NCBI GenBank assembly: GCA_964636485.1 | Contig: CAZWSO010000164.1 | Location: 1 to 5,816 of the forward strand | Length of the DNA stretch: 5,816 bases | DNA from: CAYXRS01 sp964636485 | GTDB lineage: Bacteria > Gemmatimonadota > Gemmatimonadetes > Gemmatimonadales > Gemmatimonadaceae | Direction: 5' to 3' | In this document: positions 1 through 5,635 of the stretch, one piece after another | Position numbering within the stretch: the first letter of the stretch is position 1 | Layout of the letters: each line of letters starts with the position of its first letter | Program-made: the position numbers and the translations under genes | Notes under the pieces: model-generated | The model's database searches: none | What the model was told of the DNA's origin: nothing | What the model saw: only the letters and a program-made list of their open reading frames with translations

Positions 1-317
1 TGCTGGCCGCCACGCTCACACGCATGCGCGCCGAAGGGATCGACGGCACGGTGTATACGCACCCGATTGGGGATCACGGTCACGGTGCCGGGCCCACTAT
101 CGGGCTCTGGGACCGGCAGGAAGGGGTAGCCGGCCGCGGAGACGTACCGCTTCGCCGCGACACCTGGTTCTCGATCGAGCTCCAGGCTACGAGCGCAGTG
201 CCCGAGTGGGATGGGCAACGCGTCGTGATGGCTCAAGAGGAGGAGGCACTCATCGACTCCAACGGCAATCGCCGCTGGGTGCTCCGCCGCCAGGAGGCGC
301 TTCACCTGATCCGATAA
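1..317 (+). CDS. M24 family metallopeptidase (Xaa-Pro aminopeptidase-like), C-terminal fragment
   Basis: This is the 3' end of a gene that begins outside the window. The reading frame is open from base 3 (codons for LAATLTR precede the first internal Met at base 24) to TAA at 315-317, so the Met at 24 is internal and not the start. The visible tail has the order expected for the catalytic pita-bread fold of M24 peptidases: a His-rich glycine loop HPIGDHGHGAGPTIG (bases 60-104), then FSIEL with its Glu at 177-179, then a Glu cluster QEEEA (Glu codons at 237-245). In this family the His, the first Glu and one of the last Glus are metal ligands. The two upstream Asp ligands lie beyond the window edge. 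The probable reaction is removal of an N-terminal residue before proline, but substrate and metal cannot be judged from the tail. The family call is fairly secure; the exact subfamily is not. The next gene on the same strand starts 105 bases downstream. Confidence 0.8.
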   Translation, partial: LAATLTRMRAEGIDGTVYTHPIGDHGHGAGPTIGLWDRQEGVAGRGDVPLRRDTWFSIELQATSAVPEWDGQRVVMAQEEEALIDSNGNRRWVLRRQEALHLIR

Positions 318-327
318 CTGAGCGCGC

Positions 328-356
328 TTGCCGTGGGCGCTTCGCGCTTGTAACGT
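328..356 (+). promoter_or_regulatory. Candidate sigma70-type promoter upstream of the haloperoxidase gene
   Basis: TTGCCG (328-333) and TAACGT (351-356) are separated by 17 bases, the optimal sigma70 spacing. The first matches 4 of 6 bases of TTGACA. The second matches the three most conserved positions of TATAAT. Transcription would begin near base 363 and leave a leader of about 60 bases before the ATG at 423. The match is weak and could be chance; the downstream pair might instead be co-transcribed with the peptidase gene. Confidence 0.22.
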
Positions 357-382
357 GAGGACAGCGGAGCTACGCTCCTCAC
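355..382 (+). other. Bulged hairpin in the gap before the haloperoxidase gene
   Basis: GTGAGGA (355-361) pairs with TCCTCAC (376-382). After a two-base CA bulge, GCG (364-366) pairs with CGC (373-375) around the loop GAGCTA. No T-tract follows, so it is a poor intrinsic terminator for the peptidase gene. If the candidate promoter just upstream is real, the hairpin overlaps the transcript start. The rest of the 318-422 gap shows only a repeated CGCGCTTG (323-330 and 343-350) and no clear Shine-Dalgarno sequence. Confidence 0.35.
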
Positions 383-422
383 CCGGCTTCGGCCCTGCAA
401 CCCCCTACGCTCCGGGCCTTCG

Positions 423-509
423 ATGCGCGATAAGAGATCGCGAGGTAGTCACTTTCACCGTCGCCCGACCCCTCTCGTCGTCGCGGCGTTTCTTCTTTCT
501 GCCTCATGT
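423..509 (+). other. Signal peptide of the haloperoxidase-like protein
   Basis: Residues 1-17 hold six Arg/Lys and two His. The hydrophobic stretch PLVVAAFLL follows, then SAS before Cys29. The -1 and -2 residues (Ser, Ala) suit lipoprotein processing, but Ser at -3 in place of Leu is non-canonical. S26-x-S28 could equally be a signal peptidase I site. Export is well supported; lipidation is uncertain. Confidence 0.6.
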
Positions 510-1904
510 GCGCCACCCATCCCTCCGGCGGATCCGCAGTTTGTATCGGAGTGGATGCGCAACTACTACGGCCTCATTCGGGCCGAACGGATCTCGCCCC
601 CAGTAGCATCGCGCGTGCTCGCCTACGCATCCGTTGCGCTCTACGAGGGACTGGCGACTGCCTCGCCGGGGCTCGAGTCACTCGTCGGTAAGCTGAACGG
701 TCTTGATTCGCTGCCTCGACCGGAACCTTCCAAACGGTACGATCCGATTCTCGTCGCGCTCGCCGCCGAGCGCACCGTGCTCGACTCGCTCTTCGTGGAG
801 GGAATGCCGGCAACGCGTGCCGCGCTTGCAACCCTCACGGATTCGCTCGAGTCCGCGCGTCTCGCCCTGCGCATTCCCCATGCGGTGCTGGCCGACTCGC
901 GCGATCTGGGCGAGCGGATCGGGGAAGCGATCCTGGCATGGGCGGACATGGACGGTTTTGATGAAACTCGTGTCAGGCCCTACGAGCCCCCCAGTGCTCT
1001 CCACTTCTGGGTCAACGACACCCGTGTGGACGAGTACACGCCGCAAAACCTGACCGCCGTGAGCGACTTCGTGGCCCTGGACAACCCCGCCGCCGCCTTC
1101 CGCGGTGGCGAGGCCAGCGAGCGGGCGCTCGCTGTCACGAGACCCAAGGGCGCGAACATCCGAACGCTCAAGGCGGTGAATCCCGCTGGAGCCACCGAGC
1201 CGTGGTGGGGTACGCTCCGCCCGTTCGCGCTGCGATCGGCTGACGAGTGCCCCACCCCTCCGCCGGTGCCTTGGTCCACTCTGCCCGGTTCGGCGTTCCA
1301 CAACGAAGCGAAGCGCGTCTACGAGGTCAGCCGAGCGATCACCGAGGAGCAGTTCCAGACGGCGCTCTACTGGGCGGACAACCCCGGGCAGACCGGCACG
1401 CCGGTAGGTCACTGGCTTGCGATCGGAAGCCAGCTCGTCAACCAGCTCGACCTCTCCCTGGAGCAGGCGGCGGAGATGTTCGTGCTGGTCACCGTCGCGC
1501 AAGCCGATGCGTTCATCGCTATATGGTATGAGAAGTATCGGCTGAACCTCATCCGGCCGGTCACCTACGTGCGGCGCTACATGGATCCAACGTGGACACC
1601 GGCCATTGTAACGCCTCCCTTTCCGGAGTACCCGTCGGGTCACTCGGGACAGTCGGCGTCGGCGGCTACGGTGCTCACGGCGCTGCTCGGCGCGGTGGCC
1701 TTCGAGGACAGCACTAACCTGGCGATCGGGCACCCGGTCCGCCGATACTCGTCGTTCGAGGAAGCCGCCGACGAGGCCGCCGAATCGCGGCTGTACGGCG
1801 GCATTCACTTCCCCATGGGGAACGAGAACGGCAAGGCGCTTGGACGATGCGTGGCCGAAGTAGTGCTCGAGCGGCTTCGCGCGCGCGCCGATCGCATCCG
1901 ATGA
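423..1904 (+). CDS. Vanadium-dependent haloperoxidase / PAP2-superfamily exported protein
   Basis: This 493-aa protein belongs to the vanadium haloperoxidase branch of the PAP2 (acid phosphatase) superfamily. The C-terminal third carries the whole oxyanion-binding set with family spacing: K371, R378 in LIRPV, S405-G406-H407 in EYPSGHS, R456, and H462 in RLYGGIH. From what I recall of Curvularia chloroperoxidase, these align with K353, R360, S402-G403-H404, R490 and H496. W368 and F400 fall where that enzyme has W350 and F397. Expected chemistry is halide oxidation by H2O2; a phosphatase activity on the same fold cannot be excluded. The N-terminus has a basic segment, a hydrophobic core (about residues 18-27) and SASC at 26-29, giving either a weak lipobox (Ser at -3) or a signal peptidase I site, so the protein is exported. 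The ATG at 423 is the first usable start after the in-frame TAA at 351-353 and it supplies the signal peptide; no good Shine-Dalgarno precedes it. The stop overlaps the next gene's start (ATGA). Confidence 0.85.
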   Translation: MRDKRSRGSHFHRRPTPLVVAAFLLSASCAPPIPPADPQFVSEWMRNYYGLIRAERISPPVASRVLAYASVALYEGLATASPGLESLVGKLNGLDSLPRPEPSKRYDPILVALAAERTVLDSLFVEGMPATRAALATLTDSLESARLALRIPHAVLADSRDLGERIGEAILAWADMDGFDETRVRPYEPPSALHFWVNDTRVDEYTPQNLTAVSDFVALDNPAAAFRGGEASERALAVTRPKGANIRTLKAVNPAGATEPWWGTLRPFALRSADECPTPPPVPWSTLPGSAFHNEAKRVYEVSRAITEEQFQTALYWADNPGQTGTPVGHWLAIGSQLVNQLDLSLEQAAEMFVLVTVAQADAFIAIWYEKYRLNLIRPVTYVRRYMDPTWTPAIVTPPFPEYPSGHSGQSASAATVLTALLGAVAFEDSTNLAIGHPVRRYSSFEEAADEAAESRLYGGIHFPMGNENGKALGRCVAEVVLERLRARADRIR

Positions 1905-1948
1905 GGACCAGCGGCTTCGTTGTTCTGTCGTTGCTCCTCGTCGCGTGC
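1901..1948 (+). other. Lipoprotein signal peptide, lipobox LVAC
   Basis: The sixteen-residue segment has one Arg at position 2, the hydrophobic run FVVLSLLLV and a canonical lipobox L13-V14-A15-C16. Asn17 at +2 is not the Asp inner-membrane retention signal known in enterobacteria. This segment also fixes the start codon at 1901. Confidence 0.8.
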
Positions 1949-4900
1949 AACCCACCCGTCGACACCACGTGGCAGGAGGAAGACGGATACCGGTGGCGGG
2001 CGCTCGACGTCCCGCGCCGGGGCGCGCCCGGTTTTACCCTGCTCGCCCCCGAGAAGACCGGCATCAACTTCTCGAACGAGGTCAGTGACTCGTTGCTGGT
2101 CGGCAACCGGATCCTTGCCCAGGGTGGAGGCGTGTGCCTTGGGGACGTGGACGGCGACGGACTGGCTGACGTCTTTCTCGCCCGCACTGAAGGACCGAAC
2201 GCGCTCTACCGCAACCGCGGCGGATGGCGCTTCGAGGATGTCACGGAGAGCGCCGGCGTCGCCGCGCCTGATCGATACTCCACGGGATGCGCGCTCGCGG
2301 ACGTGAATGGCAACGGACATCTCGATCTCATCCTCGTCGCTCTCGGCGGTCCCAACGCGCTGTTCCTGAACGACGGCACTGGGCGCTTCACTGAACAGGG
2401 AGTCGACGCCGGCCTGACATCCACGGCGGGAAGCACGACCGTCACTCTGGCCGACGTGGATGGGAATGGCTGGCTCGACCTGTATGTCACCAACTACAAG
2501 GCCTACACGACGCTTGACCGCATGTCGCCGCAGGAGCGCTCCTTCGATCAGGTGGTGCGCCAACTGGGACCGCGACAGTTCGAGGTGCGCGAACGCTACC
2601 GCAGCGAGTACAAGCTCGTGGATCGCGAGGACCTGGGCGGCATCAGTCTCGTCCAGCGCGCCGACCCCGATGTGTTCTACCGCAACGATGGCAGCGGTCG
2701 GTTCGTTCGCGAGAACATCGCGGGGAATCCGCGCTTCGTTGACGAGCAGGGCCAACCGCTTGTCGAGGAGCGGGAGGACTTCGGTCTCGCCGCCATGTTC
2801 GTGGATCTGGATGGTGACGGAGCTCCCGACCTGTACGTGGCCAACGACTTCGAGGATCCCGATCAGTTCTGGCGCAACGACGGCGGCGGCAACTTCCGCC
2901 TCGTGCCGTGGCACGCGGTGCGCTCGACAAGCAATTCGGCCATGGCGGTGGACGTTGCCGACGTCAACCGCAACGGGCTGCCGGACCTGTTTCAGGTGGA
3001 CATGCTGAGCCATGACACTCGACGCCTCAAGACGCAGATCCCGACGCACACCGCGCTGCCCAAACGTCCCGGCCAGGGAGACGGACGTCCGCAGATGCAG
3101 CGGAACACACTGCAACTGAACCGCGGCGACGGCACCTTTGCGGAGGTCGCGCGCCTGGCGGGCGTCGGAGCATCGGGTTGGTCGTGGTCCACCGTCTTCC
3201 TCGATGTGGATCTGGATGGCTGGGAGGACATCCTCATCGCAACGGGTCACCGCTGGGACGTGATGGATGGCGATACACAGTACCGGCTGCGAAACCGGCT
3301 CCAGGAGATTGACTGGCGGCAGATGCTGTTCGAGTACCCACCACTGCCGCTGCCGAACGTCGCCCTGAGGAACAGGGGCGACCTCACCTTCGAGGACGCG
3401 AGTCGCGCTTGGCGCTTCGATGTGGGTGAGGACATCTCCCATGGAATGGCGTTGGCTGATTTGGACGGAGATGGCGATCTGGATGTCGTCATCAACAGGC
3501 TGGGCAAGCCCGCAGCCGTGCTCCGGAACAATGCTACCGCGCCCAGAATTGCGGTGAGGCTTCGCGGCGAGGCACACAACACTTCCGGCATAGGGAGCAA
3601 GGTGCGCGTGCTCGACGGCGCCGTGCCCCTCCAGCAGCGCGAGGTCGTCGCTGGTGGGCTTTATCTCTCGAGCTCGGAGGCACTGCTCACCTTTGCGACG
3701 GGGGACGCGAACGAGGTCAGGATCGAGGTGGAGTGGCGCGATGGCCGGCGGAGCGTCATTGCGGGCGCGCGACCGAACAGGTTGTACGAGATCAATCAGA
3801 GCTCCGCTCGACCCGGCTCGGATTCAGCACCCGTGGCGGCGGCTCCGTCCCCCCTTTTCGAGGATGTCTCGGATCAGCTCGGCGGTCATCGCCATGTCGA
3901 GCCCTACTTCGATGATTACGCACGCCAGCTTCTGCTGCCAAACGCCTTCAGCCAGCTAGGCCCCGGCGTTGCCTGGTTCGACGTGGACGGCGATGGTACG
4001 GAAGACCTGCTCGTTGGCGCCGGACGAACGGGAACGCTCGCTCTGTTCCGCAACAGCGATGGCCGGCTCGCACCAGCCAACGCTCGCTTCGCTCCGGCAC
4101 ACGTGGATCTCACCACCATCCTGGGCTGGTATGATGGCACGGGCGGGCGGATGGTGATCGCCGGCGTGTCCAGCTACGAGATGGGATCGATGGATCACGC
4201 GCTCGGTGTGCCGAGCGTGATCGCGTACTCCCCGGCGACGGGGTCGATGGCGCCGATCGTTGCGGGGGACAGCGCCAGCGTGGGGCCGCTCGCTCAGGCC
4301 GACTACACCGGAGACGGCAGCCTCGACCTTTTCGTCGGCGGCAGGATCATTCCGGCGCGCTATCCCTATGCTCCGTCATCGCGGCTATTCCGCAACGAAG
4401 GCGGCCGGCTGGTGCCGGATGCCGAAAACAACGCGCTGCTGACCGGTCTGGGGATGGTTTCGGCGGCGGTGTTCGCCGACATAGACGGGAATGGCTGGCC
4501 CGACCTGATCGTGGCGCTCGAGTGGGGAGAGATCCGCATCTTTCTGAATGAGCGCGGCCGCTTTCACGCCGCGCCCGAGATGCCGGGCCTGTCGGGGCTC
4601 ACCAGCCGGTGGAACGGACTCGCTACCGGTGACCTGGACGGCGACGGCCGACTGGACATCATCGCCACCAGCTGGGGTCGCAACACCGATCATGGAGCCA
4701 GCGCGGCTCGGCCGCTGCACCTCTACGCATTCTCCACCGAGCGTGGACCGGAGGTAGTGCTCGCCCAGGAGGATCCTCGAATCGGCGACGTTGCGCCGCT
4801 CACGACCTATGGTCGGCTTGGCCAGGCACTCCCGGGTGCGGCGATGAGACTCCGAACTTTTGGCGCGTTTGCCGACGCCTCGATAGACCAAGTCCTCGGC

Positions 4901-5575
4901 CCCCGCGGGTTGGGAGCGATGCGGCTCACCGCGACGACCATGGACCACACCATCTTTCTGAATCGTGGTGACCGCTTCGAGGTTCGGTCGCTGCCGCTTG
5001 AAGCTCAGATGGCGCCGGCCTTTTACGTCGGCGTGGCGGATTTTGATGGCGACGGCAAGGAGGATGTCTTCCTTAGCCAGAATTTCTTCGCTACCGAGCT
5101 CGCCACGCCGCGCCATGATGCCGGTCGCAGCCTTCTGCTGCTCGGCGACGGCGCAGGGGGTCTTGAGCCGCTGGCCGGTCAGCGCTCCGGGCTTATGGTG
5201 TACGGAGAGCAGCGCGGCGCCGCGTACGCGGATTTCACCGGCGACGGGCGACTCGATCTCGCCGTGAGCCAGAACGGGGCACCCACCCGTCTCTTCCGCA
5301 ATGTCGGCGCGATACCAGGGCTACGCGTTCGTCTGGCAGGCCCACCGGGTAATCCGGCTGCGGTCGGCGCGCAGATTCGCCTTCAGTACGGCGAGCGCGC
5401 AGGGCCCGTTCGCGAAGTGCAGGCGGGCTCCGGATACTGGTCGCAGAACGGCGCCGTGCAGGTGTTGGGGCGCGCCGGCGAGCCCACTGCGTTGTGGATC
5501 AGATGGCCCGGCGGGCGCGAGCAGGTGGTGCCGCTCTCTCCCGGCGCGGGTGAGGTAACCGTCCACATGCCCTGA
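1901..5575 (+). CDS. Large FG-GAP/VCBS-repeat lipoprotein with two ASPIC/UnbV domains (CRTAC1-like)
   Basis: This 1224-aa protein starts at the ATG at 1901, inside the TGA of the preceding gene (ATGA, 1901-1904), which implies translational coupling; no Shine-Dalgarno is evident. An in-frame ATG at 1847 would add 18 Arg-rich residues and bury the signal, so I reject it. Residues 1-16 are a compact lipoprotein signal ending in the lipobox LVAC (Cys16), followed by Asn, which suggests outer-membrane retention by the E. coli rule. Thirteen DxDGDGxxD-type calcium loops follow, seven at residues 82-528 and six at 694-1119. ASPIC/UnbV-type domains lie at about 547-630 and 1139-1223. Short Phe- and Asn-containing blade motifs (such as LYRNRGG, FEDVTESAGV) recur between loops. 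The layout is that of a secreted beta-propeller or integrin-alpha-like protein, likely binding calcium and a partner or polymer. No catalytic motif is visible. The only cysteines are C16, C79 and C130. Pairing with the haloperoxidase-like gene suggests a shared extracytoplasmic role, which is inference. Confidence 0.87.
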   Translation: MRTSGFVVLSLLLVACNPPVDTTWQEEDGYRWRALDVPRRGAPGFTLLAPEKTGINFSNEVSDSLLVGNRILAQGGGVCLGDVDGDGLADVFLARTEGPNALYRNRGGWRFEDVTESAGVAAPDRYSTGCALADVNGNGHLDLILVALGGPNALFLNDGTGRFTEQGVDAGLTSTAGSTTVTLADVDGNGWLDLYVTNYKAYTTLDRMSPQERSFDQVVRQLGPRQFEVRERYRSEYKLVDREDLGGISLVQRADPDVFYRNDGSGRFVRENIAGNPRFVDEQGQPLVEEREDFGLAAMFVDLDGDGAPDLYVANDFEDPDQFWRNDGGGNFRLVPWHAVRSTSNSAMAVDVADVNRNGLPDLFQVDMLSHDTRRLKTQIPTHTALPKRPGQGDGRPQMQRNTLQLNRGDGTFAEVARLAGVGASGWSWSTVFLDVDLDGWEDILIATGHRWDVMDGDTQYRLRNRLQEIDWRQMLFEYPPLPLPNVALRNRGDLTFEDASRAWRFDVGEDISHGMALADLDGDGDLDVVINRLGKPAAVLRNNATAPRIAVRLRGEAHNTSGIGSKVRVLDGAVPLQQREVVAGGLYLSSSEALLTFATGDANEVRIEVEWRDGRRSVIAGARPNRLYEINQSSARPGSDSAPVAAAPSPLFEDVSDQLGGHRHVEPYFDDYARQLLLPNAFSQLGPGVAWFDVDGDGTEDLLVGAGRTGTLALFRNSDGRLAPANARFAPAHVDLTTILGWYDGTGGRMVIAGVSSYEMGSMDHALGVPSVIAYSPATGSMAPIVAGDSASVGPLAQADYTGDGSLDLFVGGRIIPARYPYAPSSRLFRNEGGRLVPDAENNALLTGLGMVSAAVFADIDGNGWPDLIVALEWGEIRIFLNERGRFHAAPEMPGLSGLTSRWNGLATGDLDGDGRLDIIATSWGRNTDHGASAARPLHLYAFSTERGPEVVLAQEDPRIGDVAPLTTYGRLGQALPGAAMRLRTFGAFADASIDQVLGPRGLGAMRLTATTMDHTIFLNRGDRFEVRSLPLEAQMAPAFYVGVADFDGDGKEDVFLSQNFFATELATPRHDAGRSLLLLGDGAGGLEPLAGQRSGLMVYGEQRGAAYADFTGDGRLDLAVSQNGAPTRLFRNVGAIPGLRVRLAGPPGNPAAVGAQIRLQYGERAGPVREVQAGSGYWSQNGAVQVLGRAGEPTALWIRWPGGREQVVPLSPGAGEVTVHMP
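2123..3490 (+). repeat. First VCBS/FG-GAP repeat block (seven Ca-loop repeats)
   Basis: The Asp-rich nine-residue loops are at residues 82-90 (DVDGDGLAD), 134-142 (DVNGNGHLD), 185-193 (DVDGNGWLD), 302-310 (DLDGDGAPD), 354-362 (DVNRNGLPD), 435-443 (DVDLDGWED) and 520-528 (DLDGDGDLD). Spacing is near 50 residues for the first pairs. It is wider at 193-302, where a charged insert of about 55 residues rich in Arg, Glu and Tyr sits, and at 362-435. A full set of seven would suit one seven-bladed propeller. Confidence 0.8.
3539..3790 (+). other. First ASPIC/UnbV-type domain (residues ~547-630)
   Basis: The family pattern is visible: RIAVRLRGE, a small-residue turn TSGIGSKVRV, then REVVAGGLYLSSSE, and a closing EVEWRDGRRSVI followed by NRLYEI. 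It follows the seventh Ca loop directly, as in CRTAC1/ASPIC proteins. In this copy the usual Gly-Gly-Gly-Tyr element reads AGGLYLSS. Confidence 0.75.
3962..5305 (+). repeat. Second VCBS/FG-GAP repeat block (six Ca-loop repeats)
   Basis: The loops are at residues 694-702 (DVDGDGTED), 801-809 (DYTGDGSLD), 860-868 (DIDGNGWPD), 911-919 (DLDGDGRLD), 1047-1055 (DFDGDGKED) and 1111-1119 (DFTGDGRLD). The block is introduced by a second FEDVSDQLG segment (residue 653 on) and an aromatic/His linker with VEPYFDDYARQLLLP. The wide gaps at 702-801 and 919-1047 may hide a degenerate seventh blade. Confidence 0.78.
5315..5569 (+). other. Second ASPIC/UnbV-type domain (residues ~1139-1223)
   Basis: The pattern is GLRVRLAGP, then NPAAVGAQIRL, REVQAGSGYWSQN and WIRWPGGREQVV, ending two residues before the stop. 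This copy is closer to the family consensus than the first (GSGYWSQ and RWPGGR elements). The protein ends with the domain, with no tail or sorting signal. Confidence 0.77.
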
Positions 5576-5580
5576 TGGCA

Positions 5581-5609
5581 GAAGGGGCGGGATCTGATCC
5601 CGCCCCTTC
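5581..5609 (+). terminator. Perfect inverted repeat between convergent genes, possible bidirectional terminator
   Basis: GAAGGGGCGGGAT (5581-5593) is the exact reverse complement of 5597-5609, with a three-base CTG loop. It begins five bases after the TGA of the large lipoprotein gene and ends 26 bases before the stop of the convergent gene, so it could serve both. Neither side has a T-tract: on the + strand GCACCTTCTACC follows. It is therefore not a classical intrinsic terminator, although T-poor hairpins at operon ends are common in GC-rich bacteria. A protein-binding palindrome is the alternative. It fills most of the 60-base gap. Confidence 0.6.
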
Positions 5610-5635
5610 GCACCTTCTACCTTCCGTCCGTACGG

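Noticed and set aside
323..350. Direct repeat CGCGCTTG (323-330 and 343-350)
   Set aside because: Eight bases of simple GC-rich sequence repeated once is not enough to call an operator, although the copies sit 20 bases apart near the candidate promoter.
328..606. A 92-codon plus-strand open frame spanning the gap and the start of the haloperoxidase gene
   Set aside because: It overlaps the signal-peptide region of a well-supported gene in another frame, and its composition is not protein-like.
1847..1900. Earlier in-frame ATG for the repeat lipoprotein
   Set aside because: It would add 18 mostly Arg/Ser/Ala residues ahead of a complete lipoprotein signal and lies deep within the upstream gene. 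The ATGA overlap at 1901 is the better start.
678..1955. A 425-codon minus-strand open frame opposite the haloperoxidase gene
   Set aside because: It is very Arg/Gly-rich with no recognisable domain. Long antisense frames are usual in GC-rich DNA, and the sense frame carries an intact catalytic site and signal peptide.
1805..3577. A 590-codon minus-strand open frame opposite the repeat lipoprotein
   Set aside because: It is the antisense of the real gene. Its apparent recurring segments of the AVHV/AIHV kind fall opposite the DxDGDG loops and are their complement. It has no family motif, and it also crosses the boundary between the two real genes.
4385..5116. A 243-codon minus-strand open frame within the repeat lipoprotein
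   Set aside because: It has the same origin: the antisense of Ca-loop-coding sequence, with no independent start signal or domain.
5628..5635. Short palindrome CCGTACGG
   Set aside because: It is only eight bases, is expected by chance in GC-rich DNA, and directly abuts a stop codon with no other supporting feature.
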